Below are positions 1 to 12,930 of a stretch of 64,000 nucleotides of DNA, piece after piece. This stretch comes from Allodiplogaster sudhausi (lineage: Eukaryota > Nematoda > Chromadorea > Rhabditida > Diplogasteridae). The translations under genes were made by a program, and so were the position numbers. The notes beneath the pieces are model-generated. The model saw nothing but the letters and a program-made list of their open reading frames with translations. It was not told the origin of the DNA and did not search any database. Positions within the stretch are counted from its first letter, which is position 1. Each line of letters opens with the position of its first letter. The stretch is from NCBI GenBank assembly GCA_945643635.1, contig CALZFC010000131.1, forward strand, positions 593,501 to 657,500, written 5' to 3'.

Positions 1-255
1 GTACAACTTTCTGCCACATTTTGCGAATTTAGAGAAAAAATACATTGAATTAGTTAAATTTTTAAATGAGGTATCTGACAGCAATTTACTTCTTCTTTTA
101 TTTTCCAGTGTGATCAGGTATGATATGCTGTTTCTTGTCAAACAAGGTTCTTCGTTCTATAAAATTCATGGCTTATTCTGTGGTTCACAAAGTATTGTTT
201 CGTCGGGTACTTCCTTTCATTTGTGAATTAATTTTCAGTAATACACGTCTAACAG

Positions 256-384
256 GTTCTGAGTCTCCTGCAGCCGGAGTGCCTCGCGGCTGTCCATGCG
301 AGGTTCGGCTTTGGCGTTCCTGGACCATCGGTCAACGTCGCCGAGGCAACGAGTCGAATCATGGACGTTCTCTACGCGGATTAG
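256..384 (+). CDS. Last exon of a kelch-like gene (locus A)
   Basis: This is a 129-nt, 43-codon exon that starts after a ...AACAG acceptor and ends in TAG. It encodes VLSLLQPECLAAVHARF and continues to ...DVLYAD-stop. Near-identical exons lie at 9820-9948 (minus) and 63201-63329 (plus), where they end two related kelch-like genes. The preceding intron resembles that of locus B more than that of locus D. The rest of this copy would lie left of the window or has been lost. The reading frame is supported by conservation across three copies that differ at synonymous and conservative positions. Confidence 0.65.
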   Translation, partial: VLSLLQPECLAAVHARFGFGVPGPSVNVAEATSRIMDVLYAD

Positions 385-1717
385 GATTATTTCATTTGAT
401 CTTCCAGCTCTCAATCCCGTGTCTTCCACCATGAAAGTTGATCTTTTGTGATGAATCTCTCGATCGTCCGACCTCTGTATCGTTGCAAAGGGCAACGAAA
501 GCTTTGGGAGCTCTATAGGAATTACAATATTTGAAAAACCTTTCACATATATATTAAGGCAATAATGTATGGTTGAAGCAAATAATTGCTATTCGGGAGC
601 AGTATTAATTCGGAGAGATCGATCAGATGTTGCAAGAAAATAAATCTAGGGGAATAAGAACATGCTCTTATATAGAATGAATGCTTGGCTACGGATTGTC
701 TAGTACGAGGAAAAGTCGACGTTAACACAAATATGGTAAACCATAAAGAGAAAGGCGTTTATGATAAGACGGAAACTCCTTACTTGAAATAATTTCGTGA
801 TATTAAGAATATTTTTCCTGGGGCATACATATGGATATTTAGGGAATTTAAGACGTTGTAAAAAAATTCCTAGCCACTCACAAGTGCACGGGCGTGACAA
901 TTGAAGAAAGACACGGAAAATAAAGAAATCTTATTGATTAAGATGACAGAATTACATTCTCTCGTCAGTTCACTCATAGTCCGGTTGGTCGGGCGAGAAA
1001 CTGGCCAACTTTCACTCGTTTTAGAGGTTGGGTTCCAACAGAGAAAATTTGGAAAAATAATGATGATAACATTGTTAAATCCGTATTTTCAGTATGTCGG
1101 AATGGAAACCTTCTATGCAAGGCAAACCGTGGTATCTGAAGATTGACTAAGAAAGAATTGAAGGCGAAGTAGACAGCAGAGGGGTTGTCATTGACCACGC
1201 TTCCTTCGCAGAACGAAGCCGGAAAAAACGATTCCAGGGAATAATTCAACCACATCAGACTTTCTGAAATAATTTGAAATCCAAGTTAGCTGTTTTGTAT
1301 TTATAATTTATAAGAAGATTCCTTCTACAATTTATCCGCATCATAAAAATACATCATTTCTTGTCTTCAGCTCCCTGACTATATTTCCATTACACAACAA
1401 AATGTGGACAAAAAAGCATGATTTGGCTAGGCTCTGTCTTGGCATCGATTTTCAATAGAACATCTCAGAAAAGACTGCTGAAGATAGAAAGAGACATGGA
1501 ATCGATATTCTTTCGATAAAATAAGAAGATAAAATAAGAAGATGGCTTCGGAAATCATCCTTGTACCCACCGAGAATGAAAACGATCTAGTTTTTCATGA
1601 TAACTACGATTGATGATCGAAGGAATACCTGGGTAGAATCGGCAAAGAAGGAAAGGACAAGAGAGCAGAAGAAAAGAACATTTTGAGGATACAATATAAA
1701 TTCGGATTGAGCAAAAT
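385..1717. other. Intergenic, no gene recognised
   Basis: The first 150 bases or so resemble the sequence downstream of locus D (about 63500-63660), so they are probably 3' flank of the kelch-like unit. Short open frames around 900-1250 exist on both strands, but no family is recognised and no convincing exon chain is seen. Confidence 0.4.
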
Positions 1718-4296
1718 TTACTGGAATACATTGTGGTTGCTGTTCTGCTGGTGGGTCGTGGCAGTGGGCGGAGCTTGCTGAGGGGGCGGAGCTTGCTGAG
1801 GGGGCGGAGCTTGCTGAGGAGGCGCAGCTTGTTGCTGCCCAAATATGGGCTGTCCAGGGAACCGGGCGTACTGCTGTTGCTGCTGGTGGATCGTGAATGC
1901 ATCCGGAACTGTGGGATAGGACGAGGCGAAGCTTGCATGGAATGGCGGCTGGGAGAACAATTGCTGAGGAGGTATTGGCTGGCCTGGAATGAGGTGCGCT
2001 CTTTTGCCTATATAAAATTTATTTTCAAAAAGTATTAAATATAAAAATATAAAAAGTAATATACTACAGTAATTGCCATTATCGTACTGCAAGCGACGAA
2101 TAAACTCTAAGAGAGATAAATAATGATAACATGTAGAGCTAAACCACTTTAGCTCTTCTTGCAATCTCCCCCTCCTTCCCAACCCTCTCTACAGTATCTC
2201 GCTTACAGTAAGCTTGTTGCTGTTGGAAGTAAGAAGGCGGCTGCTGGCCGAGTTGTTGTTGGAGACTCGGATGGAAGAGTGGCTGTTGGAAGTAGTGCTG
2301 TGGCGGCAGACGAGCGGCTAGAAGTGAAGAATAGATGTAAAAATAGTAGTATTAAACTTTTTTCATTCAAACATTTATGTATTAAGGCATCGCTCACCGA
2401 AACTGCTGCCGACATTCGAGATCTGCTGTTGGTGCACCAGCATCTAGTAAGAGAAGAGAAATGTTAATGCGAAAACTTTTTTTTAAATATACACAGCTCC
2501 ACATTTTAAACTAGCCTGCATACCTGACTTTAGTAAAGGCATTTACAATAGCTCACGGTTTGCATGATGAACACGTGAACAAACAGCGCAAAGTGAACGG
2601 GTGGGGAGAAAATTTTCTATTTAAATATAAGATGTCATCAATCTATCTGCCGCTGCAGCCCGCTAACGCCAAGGCTTAAAACATTAAGCTACCTTAATAC
2701 GTAAGACACATCCCTATACCCGTAAGGAACGTTAAACCGTACAGATCCGGGCGCAATCTGCTGTACCCCTTGCAGGCCGCCTCCGTAGATAGCTGACGAT
2801 TGATCAGCCGGGCCGGTTTCCTACAAAAGAAAAAAAAATTCTGAAATATTTTTTTTCTCAAACACTGCCAACTTTTTGAATTAAAACTTTTTGAATTCGC
2901 ATTTGTTTTCAAAATATAAATTTCACTTGATGGAACAAATAGCGCGGCATATTGAAAGTAATCATAATATGCGTATTTTAGCCATGCAATTGTGAGAAAA
3001 TCATACAGCATGCTTAAATAAAATTAGTGCAGAGTCGACCTACGATCCCAATCAGGAGCATTTTGTAATTAGCATCGAAATATTGATAATCATTGGACTT
3101 TTGCCTTAATAAGTATACAAATCAAAAAAGAATTAGGAGCCAGTTTCGGCTAAACATAATTGGGTTAATTCTGAAATATCAGAGAATAAAATAAATCATA
3201 AACTTTCAGCAGTTATCCGGGTAGTCTTTTCTACAGCAGTAAAGAGAGTGTGATTTGAACCCGCTCATACAGTTCGGTCCTAGAGGGGTCGTAGCTTATG
3301 ACTACTGTAGTCAAATAGCCCCTTCCATATTTCGCCCGCTTATTAGTTTTAACGAGTTAACAAAATTCGCTGAAACCTTCGAGGTCGATCTTTTCAACCA
3401 AAGCAATTCATTGTCGAAGATGAATCCCCCGAATAGCTACTTTCAATTCGCCGCTTTGGTTACTGTAGAAATAGGGTTGTTGTACATTAAATTTAATTTT
3501 GCTGGCATGTTGCCAACATTTTGTTAATTATTTTACTCAAGGCGAAAAATAGTGATTCTAGCGATAAATTGGTTATTGAGCGCTCAACGGGCTGAAATGA
3601 ATGTAAAATACACTCATTTAATATAAACTTATAATTATGAATAAAGTAATATATAAGAGATGTTCCTGACATTCTCGTCGATCAGCTCTTCCATACGCTG
3701 CTCCAACTGAAGCTTCCTCTCTTGGTCAACAATCTCCATAAGCCTTGTCCCTTCATAATGCCTCATAAGTTCTGAAAAATGTACCCCTTTATTCACACAC
3801 TATTTTATTTAATTTATATCGCTTGACTAATCCAGATATGAGCTTAGATAGAATTTATGCACGAATTTATGGTTAGATTTCAAAAGAAAAAATACAGATC
3901 ATACCGTATTATAAGATAATCTTACCAGTTGTCGTGCCCGAAGGGAAGTAATTCGCGAGAAGTTGGTGGAGTTTGGCACTGCGCGAGAGGGAGCAGAGAA
4001 GTTGACACGCCAGCTTACAGTACTTCTCCGGTTCTGGTTGCGGGCTGCACCGGCTCCTCATCACAGTGTGCACGAGCATCTGCAAAAGAATCATCTTAAT
4101 GCTTAACCTACACACTCTCTCCCTCCCCAAATTTTCGGTCTCTCTCACTCTCTCAAACTTTCTCTCTCATCTCTTTCTGCTAACCGCTTACCTTGATTCC
4201 CTTCTTCTGAAGAATTGACTCAATCAGCTTTTCGAACGTATCGTGACTTGACTTGGCACTCTGGAAGAAAGAAAGAAAGGAAAGAAGGAGGATGAT

Positions 4297-4343
<47 letters not shown>

Positions 4344-4690
4344 GAGATATCAACATTGTTCTGTTGTTCTGTACCTTCATGTCCGTTTCAAAGCAAGAGA
4401 GTGCCGCTACGACAGCAGCAATTCGTAGCGACATGTCTTCAACGAGTGGAGATCCCGCCAAAAAAATGATTTGTCTGCAAGATGAATTACATATGTCTGT
4501 TGCTAACATAAACTGAAACCACTGTTAGAATCACTCCATATCAACCATTCTATCTCTCTCTTTTCTAAATCTGACTGGATTGGCGAGTGGTTCTCAGTAG
4601 GTGATATAAGTGATGGTGTTTCAGAAAGAAGACTCTGGACACAAGGCAGAATTGCTGCCACAGAGAGGAATTCGAGGGCACACTTCGTCG
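1718..4690 (-). CDS. Unidentified protein: helical N-terminal part, P/Q-rich C-terminal part
   Basis: Exons were joined by phase on the minus strand. They lie near 4690-4570, 4470-4393, 4262-4191, 4079-3924, 3771-3668, 2819-2715, 2444-2404, 2334-2208 and 1997-1718. All junctions fit in frame if GTCAG-type donors are accepted, two of which are used. The first five exons encode a cysteine-containing, mostly helical region with motifs such as KCALEFLSVAAILPC, EKYCKLACQLLCSL and ERKLQLEQRMEELIDEN. The remainder is low complexity and rich in Q and P, with three near-perfect copies of PPQQAPPPQQAP-like sequence before the stop. No family is recognised. The true 5' end is not seen; a retroelement remnant begins about 100 bp upstream and may have displaced it. 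The helical part could be HEAT/ARM-like, but that is a guess. Confidence 0.5.
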
Positions 4691-4785
4691 TCTCAGTCCT
4701 ATACATATTAGATTCTCAGTAAATCGAAGAGGGAAACTCATAAATAAATCGTAGGAACAATGAGCTGGGCAAGAGAAGTACTTTA

Positions 4786-7014
4786 ATGTTTAAAACTAGA
4801 CTTCGGGCCCAAAACGGAGCCGACGGAGACATCCTCCTAGAAATTATCTTGAAAAAATTCACTTCTTGGCTACGGCTAATTCTGATCAAAAAACGAAAAA
4901 GGGAAACTAGGTGGAATCTGGAAATATTGCTACAGCATCTACAAGACGCGGTTTCTGAGCAAGAAGAAATCACTGCACAAGAACAAATCGCCTGCAAAAC
5001 TGGTGATCTATCTATTGTATCTGCTATCTCAACCAGTGATACATCTAAATCTTTTGTATCTGCAACAATAAATACATCTGCAACTGCCCCGAAATGCTTT
5101 TTCTGTGGCAATAATCATCTCTCAGAAGAATGCAGACAAATATCTGATCAAGAAGAGCGAAGAAACAAAATATCTGAAAGACTCGCGTGCTGGAATTGTC
5201 TGGAAACAGATCACTATTCTGACAGATGTCCTAAGCCACCCTGTCGCCAGTGCGATCGTTACCATCATCGCTCTATCTGTCCTCGCTCTGTCTTTCGGTC
5301 TAACCGTTACACCCGCTCTCTCTCTCGCTCACGCGCTCCCTCTCTCGATCGCTGGCGCAATCGATCATCGCCGCAGGAACAACAAATGGCTGGATCAACG
5401 GCAGCAACCGGCGTCGAAGACGACAGCGAGTAAGACGGCGAGGCTGACATACGAAGGGACAGTCAGTCAATAGGGGGGAACAGCTCCCTTCCCTCTGTTA
5501 GCCCTTTTGAGCTGTCCCTTTCATCTCTCCCGCCGCTCTCTTCTATTCTCTCTAGCCAATCTGCAGTCTACTCTGTTATATTAATAAAAGCAAAAATAAA
5601 AGAGCAGGCCATTAGAGAATTTCACTCCAACATTTCTGTAAGAAATGGTATCATCTATGTCCAGTTTCCCTGGAAATTGAATCATCACATTCATCTAGCT
5701 GATCAAAAATCTTCATTCAATCTTTATGGAAGAAAACATATGATTGGGACTCCCCGCTTGACAAAGAAGAAAGCGAACTCTGGGCGAAAATTCAATGCGA
5801 GATCTCTAGCTTCTCTTCTTCTATGCCTCGTTTTCTTTCGCCTCATCTGCTCGTCTCATCTCTCTCATACACATGCGATCTATGCGTCTTTGCGGATGAG
5901 TCAGCACTCGCTTACGCAGCCTGTGCCTATGTTTTTCTTTGGTGCATTCATCCTGAATGCACTAAAAGGGACTAACATATCTGTGGCATCTATACATCTT
6001 TTTGCTGATCGCCAATCATGTAGGCACAAGGATATTTTTGCCAGAAACCGTATCGCTAAAATTCTTGCTTCCATTTCTTCTTCTTTCAATCTATGTACAT
6101 CTTTATACCATGTGTCCTCAGCGGATAATTCTGCCGATTTAGCAACACGTGGTATTTCATCTAAGGAGCTAAATGATAATCAGCTGTGGTGGAAAAGACC
6201 ATCTTGGATGGTTTTACCCACTTCATCTTGGCCTGTTAAGAGACTGTTAGGAGATCAGGAGGACACTGCATTTCCATTCTCTACTATCTTTCCATCCTCC
6301 AATTCTCCATTGCCAAACATCTCTAACTCCTTCCTATCTCTAACCGATCAGTCTCTCTCTTCCCCTTCTTCCCGTTGTTCGCTGAATACGGTAGAAGCAG
6401 CATCCTCGCTTCCAGACGCTAAAAACATAAGGGAGAAGGCACGCGGCCGAACATCTTCCGATAATGAAAAAGGAGAGAGAGAAAAATCTCCTTCTCCATT
6501 TCCACACATCTCTGACTCCTTTCTATCTGTAACCGATCAGTCTCTCTCACCTTCCCATTGTTCGCTGAGTACGGTAGAAGCAGCATCCTCGCTTCCAGAT
6601 ACCAAGAACAATAGGGAGAAGGCACGCGGCCGAACATCTTCCGATCAGGAAAGGGAAGAGAGAGAAGAGAGAGAAGAAAATTGTGAAACGGCCCGCTGCC
6701 AAACATCTTCAAAAACAGAACAGAAGGAGAGAGAGAAAACTCTAGAAGGCAAGGGAGAGGAGAAAGAGAAAAGGAGTGACAAAAGTGTGAATGAACAGCC
6801 ACCACATCTCTCTGCCCTACTGCAGCTTCTATTCAACCAGCGGGGATCTCTCTTTGTCTTCTTTCACCGATTCCTCTGCTCATCTAATCTAAGAGCCATG
6901 GCTTGTGTACTTCGCTTTCTCATCTTTCTTCTCCCTCGAAGCAGAAAAGCGAGGGACCAATTCAAGAATCTACTTTATCTTGCCTGCCAGGAGGGTGCCA
7001 ACAACTACTATTAA
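4786..7014 (+). mobile_element. Degenerate BEL/Pao LTR retrotransposon, internally deleted
   Basis: A gag-like frame (4786-5433) ends in a cluster of CCHC/CCHH knuckles (CFFCGNNHLSEEC, then CWNCLETDHYSDRC, then CRQCDRYHHRSIC), as in BEL/Pao gag. Near 5610-5700 there is a short pol-like fragment. At about 5940-6260 comes an aspartic-protease/RNase-H-side fragment with the family signature HVSSADNSADLATRG followed by a WW...PSW block. The reverse transcriptase core between these parts is missing, so this is a fragmentary, non-functional copy. It is followed by a Ser-rich region with a tandem duplication (see the repeat at 6300). No paired LTRs were found by eye. The element lies in the opposite orientation to the gene at 1718-4690. 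Confidence 0.8.
6300..6665 (+). repeat. Two-copy tandem duplication of about 190 bp
   Basis: Two adjacent segments encode almost the same Ser-rich text: SNSFLSLTDQSLSS...TVEAASSLPD...REKARGRTSSD, then SDSFLSVTDQSLSP...TVEAASSLPD...REKARGRTSSD. The frame is kept across the junction. It sits downstream of the BEL/Pao pol fragment in the same open frame. Confidence 0.8.
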
Positions 7015-7926
7015 TCTATGTATACATCCACCATCTAACATCTACATTATCTATCTTTCCATATACAAATTTCAAAGTCCCATATTATTCTCACCATATC
7101 GATTGTCAGTATTAAGTACATTGCTTTGAGTCTTAGTATTTTTGCCGAATTATGTCGTCACTTTTTGCTGCCGAATAACTTTGCAGTTCTTCTCAGGACT
7201 TAGTATGTAAATTGATCTAAGTTTCAAAATATTTTGTCCATTTATTTGGTTCTCAACTTTCGCAAGTATTTTTCACAATACCAGATTGTCTAGACGCATT
7301 TTTGTTGGAGTCAGTGCAGATCTACTTATCTATCTCGTCGACATATCTTTTATCTTGCCGCCGGGAGTGTGCTGAGAGTCATGGAGGGGCGAGGCGACCG
7401 CGGCGTGACCGCGCCGTTCCTCCCATCTATCTACTACATATTTATTTATTTATTTATTCATACATCAAAAATGATGTATATATATCTCTCGCAGCTCCTT
7501 TTCCCCCTTTTTCTTCCACTGAACATTGATGCTGTCTACTTGATAAACCTTGTCATTATAATCACATTTACTCTTCCCCAACAGTACTGTCGAACCCACC
7601 GGCACAGGCGGGCCGATGGACGTTGACCTGCTGACAGAATTGAGTGGGCCACCATGATTTCTGGGAAATCTGCGACCTATAAAACGTGCGTGTCGACTGT
7701 TAGAGATGTGAGGACATGACAGGACGAGATATCTAAGAGCGAGGATAGGGTGGCAGATTAGCGAATGGCACCCTGGTACTAGTGGACATGACGAGGTGAG
7801 GAGGATAAGGAGCAGCCGGGAGAGAAGGCGGTGTGACTAGGACCAAGGGCCTGCGTTCGCCAGAAGCTGGTCTAATCGGGGAGGGGCTGACAGCGGCTGC
7901 CTCGTCGTGGTCGGCAGCACGCGCAG
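7015..7926. other. Interval between the Pao remnant and the scramblase exons
   Basis: This interval is AT-rich with one GC-rich patch at 7365-7420. A short open stretch near 7580-7650 (EPTGTGGPMDVDLLTELSGPP region) could be an N-terminal scramblase exon, because scramblases often have Pro/Gly-rich N-termini. I could not join it to the conserved exons, so it is left uncalled. Confidence 0.3.
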
Positions 7927-9348
7927 ATTCATCGCCAGTGTCTTCACCGCAACCGTAACTGGATGCCGCGCCCCACGGCCGGCCTGCCCGGAATCTGCGC
8001 CCGCGGCCTGGAGTACCTGGCCGTGGTTGACTAGGTCATGGTCGTCCAGGTTCGCTGGTTCCACGTATTCATCTGAATCTCGTTGTACTTTTAAGAGACT
8101 CCAGAATTGATCATAATGATACAAGTGAATTGCACGTAATAATTTTTCAGAAGAGAAAAATTCAGATAAAGCATGAATTGAATGTAATATACGCTGTATG
8201 TAAATTTAAGTTATAAATTATAATTTATAGTTATTTCAACGTCCTTCGTTGGTTTGCAGCAAGAGGAGCCCTTCGAGATTGCCACGGGCATCCAGCTACG
8301 CCCTTCACAATGCAATGGGGCAGCTGGTCAGGAGAGACAACCGACTTCCACTATGATTACCGGAGAGAATGAAAGAAAGTGAAAAGAGAATGTTCATCTT
8401 AAGATCTACTTCTGCTACGAGCGGTCAGACGAATACGGCCGGCAGGTCATGGGAGCGAATCGCCCGTGGACTCTGCATGTCGTGGACAACTACCAGAATG
8501 TGCGGATGGAATGAGTTAACGAATGGAATTATTCATGACAATTTTGAATAGACGAATTTTAACTTGGTCAACTAATAATTTGAGGAGGTGATGCGCATCG
8601 CGCGGCCGCACAACCCGGGCGCGGACTACACGGGCACTCACCAGTGCATGGTCGAGTGTCCCCCCGGCAATGTCGTCAGTGCAAGAGGAAGACGAAGATC
8701 TTCTTGTATACCAAAAAGCACTCCTTCTGGTCGGCTGGGTGCGCCAGCGTCCCGGCTTCACCCACCGCTTCTGCATCCAAGACCCCTCCGGCCAGGTCCT
8801 CCTCGAACTCATGGCCGCCGACCACAGCAACCGCCACTTCTACCTTCGTATTGAGTTACCATTCATTTAACGGCTCAAATTTTAATGATTTCAATATACA
8901 ACTTTTCATATAAAATGAATTCAATAGATAAAATGAATTAATTTACAGGTGACCTCGACCTTTTGCCAAAACGTCGGCGAGATCCGCATGATGTGGGGAG
9001 GAATCATGAAGGAGCTCTGCACCGACGCGGACAACTTCGGCGTGCGATGTTCGTGTTATCAGAGAAGCTGCTTTTGCTAAGTGCAATAATATCAGTGAAG
9101 GATATGATTACGATGTCATTTTCTTGCAGTCCCGATGTCTCTGCCGGTGGAGCAGAAGGCGACTCTCCTCGCGGCCACCTCCCACATCGTTTATTTCTAA
9201 ATTATTTTTTTTTAATACCGTATTGAAAATGTGTTTGAATACAAAGAAAAAGTAATGAATAACAGAGAATTCTTTCCTTGAGGACTTTGTCTTCTTCGAA
9301 GATGGGGCGGACACCGCGGCTCCCCGTGGAGGCGTGCGCCTCTTCTGA
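7927..9348 (+). pseudogene. PLSCR-like: Phospholipid scramblase (PLSCR family), disrupted
   Basis: Scramblases are Ca2+-activated membrane proteins that move phospholipids between leaflets. Family blocks appear in order: WMPRPTAGLPGICARGLEYL (7927-8049), SYALHNAMGQL (8260-8326), RPWTLHVVDNYQN (8404-8499), EVMRIARP and CMVECPPGN (from 8585), VGWVRQRPGF...FCIQDPSGQVL (about 8730-8850), VGEIRMMWGGIMKELCTDAD (8949-9048), FPMSLPVEQKATLLAATSHI (9130-9188), then DFVFFED and a TGA (9283-9348). Three defects are visible. A TAG stands at 8032-8034 where the family has Gln (VVD-stop-VMVVQ). The 67-nt exon at 8260-8326 must lose one base to keep frame with both neighbours. The frame also changes again between about 8670 and 8735. 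Either this is a recent pseudogene or the assembly has base errors here. The family call is secure; whether it functions is not. Confidence 0.8.
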
Positions 9349-9819
9349 GTGCCTTCCGTCCCTAACGTCTCTCTGCCTCTCTCACTCGTCTCTCCTCTCT
9401 CCTCATCCCCTTTCCTTCCGAACCCTTTCCGCCAACTCGCCAAATAAAGGATTGAGCCAGAAAAGGTGTGCTTCTTTTACATTACAGCAAATTTTTATAA
9501 ACATGTACAAGGGTTTTCAAATTTTTTCTGGACGAATTTACATTTGTTTCTACTGTGTAAATAATGACGACGTTCTATCGTTGTAAATGAGAATTTCACT
9601 TAATAATTTACATATGATTCTATAAACGCGGATGTCTAGAGATTCGTCTGGCGACATCTGTATTTTTTTTTCGCCGGGCTTTTCTTTAGTGTTCAACGAA
9701 GCGCTTTTACTAGAACACAAATGTGGAAGAACTTGGAGAAAGCGTGACAAAATAAAAGAATTAAATTGCCGACAAGAAGGATTAAAAAGGCCAAAGTAGT
9801 ATGATCAACTGAATTAACC
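9349..9819. other. Intergenic
   Basis: This AT-rich interval lies between the convergent scramblase and kelch-like locus B. I see no gene. Homology to the right inverted-repeat arm ends at about the locus B stop codon. Confidence 0.4.
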
Positions 9820-12800
9820 CTAATCTGCGTAGAGAATGTCCGTGATTCGACTCGTTGCCTCGGCGACGTTCACTGATGGCCCGGGAACGCCAAAGCCGAA
9901 CCTCGCATGGACAGCCGCGAGGGACTCCGGCTTCAGGAGACTCAGAACCTGATTAGATGTCTTTTATTGAAAATTAATTCACATGTTAAAGGAAGGATCC
10001 GACGAAACATTAAAGTAGACTTTGCGAGTCACAAAATAGGCCATGAATTTAACACGAAGAACCTTGTTTTGCAAGCGACAGCTGTATTATTTCAATACAA
10101 GAGGCATGCTCTTTTAAACTCTCGAATCTGGAGACTCTTTTTTTACAGTATCCAAAAGAAATATATATGTCTGGCTAAATACTGATTTTCATAACGCTGG
10201 GCCTTATCAAACTTTAAGTCCAGCGTTGATCACAATGGAAGATAAAATAAGAAGCAATTTTTCGTCGGATAGCTCCTTTAATTAATTAATTAATTAAATC
10301 AGTTTTCCCCTCACAATTAGCAAAAGGGGACATCCTAACCTTGGCGAAAGACATCCACGCCAGGGAGGGAACCACGATTCGGTACATCTCCATTCGACTG
10401 CGTCGGTTGTCCTTTGAACAAGTATTTATGAATGAACTGTTTATGCCTGCCACATACATACATATGTACAAAAGGGATTTACACTTTTGTAGATATCTGA
10501 TTTCCATTGTTTGTGGTGCCATTAAAACAGCTAAAAACCATCTTAACGACTTTAAACACTTAATATTGTTTAATGTTAAATAGTGCTAAATTAAGAGAAT
10601 AACAAAATTAAATTTAAAAAAAGAAAAGTAATTTACACTCATTATGACAAGAAGACGACCCGACAATTGGCAGTACCCAGCGGAAACGGCCATGAGCATA
10701 TTTCTAAATAAACATTCGCGTTTCTCTAAATGGCATCCTCTTGTGTGAGGCAAAAGGTGTCTGTTCAAGATTGAGTTTCCAGCTCCTTTAACGAAGAATG
10801 CTATATTTGAGTGAAAATAAAGGCTGAAGGTAGCTGAAAGAGGAGCTGCCATCTGGACGATGCAATGTCGAGTCGCCAGACGAATCTCGAGAAGACGCGG
10901 TTAACGAAGCCGCCTACCACGAAAAGCCACTTGTTGGCGGCGATCACAGGGTACGCATCCATGAGCGCCTCCGGAAAGCCGTGGATCTACAAGAAGCGCA
11001 CTTTATACCCTTCTACCATCCCGACAGATGGCCTGGTTTTGCCAGCAGTGAAGAAACAATAATAGTGAAGAAACAATAATACATGTACGTAGATATAAAA
11101 ACCACTCTTATCAACAGACTTTTTTCTACTGATTAAATCGCAAAGAACGTGTGCCTCTTATATGTAAATATAGCGTAGAAATTGCTGACCGGGTACGGAA
11201 GTGTCTGCCAACGTTCGAATATGTCCCGGTCAACCTGTACCGCGGGATTCTTAAAGATATATTAAACAATAAATTATTTTAAATTATTACAATAAAAATA
11301 AGTTTAAAAAAACATACAACTTAATGAAAAATAGTAAGTAAAGCTTTAAAAAATTATTTACCATTCTAAAAATGAGGCCACCGCACAAAACAATAATGTC
11401 CCGGATACCAGCTGGCGTCTCCTGAGGATGAGAAAAATGACAATTTGTACTTCTTATGTATATATCAACAATGTACATATGTATAAACACATGTTTTTTT
11501 CCATTTTCTTCCTAAAACATTTATTTAGTTCAATCCCCAAGATAAGAGTATAAAAAGAGCCAAATGAATTATTATCGTGCTAACCATTCTGACTGTCACC
11601 AGCGCGGCGGTGTTGCAGAACCCAGAGAATCCAGGCGGTAGACCAAGTTCAGTGATTCTTAAAGTGGAAATGGCAAACAAAACTCGCATTTCAGGTGCAT
11701 ACAGAATATAGAAGAAAACTAATTAAAACTATATTACGTACTCTTCTCGAAAGTTGGCCTTGATTTTCTTCAGCGATTCTGTGAGGAACAAGTAGAATTC
11801 GTCATGGCGCACAGCTTTATATATGTGTTGCTCCTGCATCAGTTATCAACGGCATTTTATGTGTTCACATCTTCCCAATGAATTCCTTTCTTTTCGCCGT
11901 ACCATTTTGCAAAACTTAATCCTTTGTTTGTGCTGTTAGATCTTTACAAAAAGGGTTACCAATGATCATTATGGCTTAGTAGACAATAATAAAATAAATA
12001 AAAAAGAATAGTCTTACTGTTAACATTGGAAGGAATTCGCGAATATGATCGTCAACAGAAACATCGTTCGGGAGAGCACTGCCTTCAAATGAAGTTAAAT
12101 TCATCAATCAAATCTAACGAGACAGGGAACTAGAAAAAACGAGAAGATTTAAAATAGCAAAAGAGAAAGATAATGAAGTTAACAAATATTACTGTCATCA
12201 AAAGTAGATACTACGTATGACGTAGGTGAATCAAATCATTTTGATTAAAAATTTGCTTCAAATATTTGTTATTATGATTTATATAAATTATTTAAATTAA
12301 ATTTACTTTGAAATAATTGGGAATAACAGACCTGAAAGAGCACGATGACAAATGTAGTAGTTCAGCAGACGGTCCGCTCCCCAGCTCAAGTGAGAGGGGC
12401 TGAAGTTGAAGTGCATCAGCCTGGGAAAAATTTTATGAAAATAAACACAAAAATCACATTTCTACATTAAAAAAAATTAAAACAAAATAATAATACGGAC
12501 AAACCGAGTAGAGACGAGGTCGATCAGCACCTTCGTGCCTGTGTAGCTGCTGAACAAGGCGATGTTTCCGGAGACGAGAAGCGAGTGAGGCAAAGCTTCA
12601 AAACAACATTTCTCTTCACAATTGCATAGACTTTAGTGAGAGAGGGAGGGAGAGAGAGGGAGAGAGAGGGAAAGAGGGAGAAAGTGAGAGAGAGAGAGAG
12701 AGAGAGCACAAGGGGAGATTAACCACTAAGAGAACCATCTTCTGCGAGGGAGCGAAAGAGAAAGAGAACGACAAACTCGTAAGGATGCTCCTGAAGGTCT

Positions 12801-12873
12801 GCGCTACGGGGTCCTCGTGACGAGGAAGCTCTGCCATCTGAAACTTTCAAGTCATTTTCTTGGGAGGGAAAGA

Positions 12874-12930
<57 letters not shown>

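Noticed and set aside
901..1255. Short frames on both strands
   Set aside because: Neither frame has family features, splice partners or a conserved copy in the window.
7837..8124. Minus-strand open frame of 95 codons
   Set aside because: It is antisense to the conserved scramblase exon and has no features of its own.
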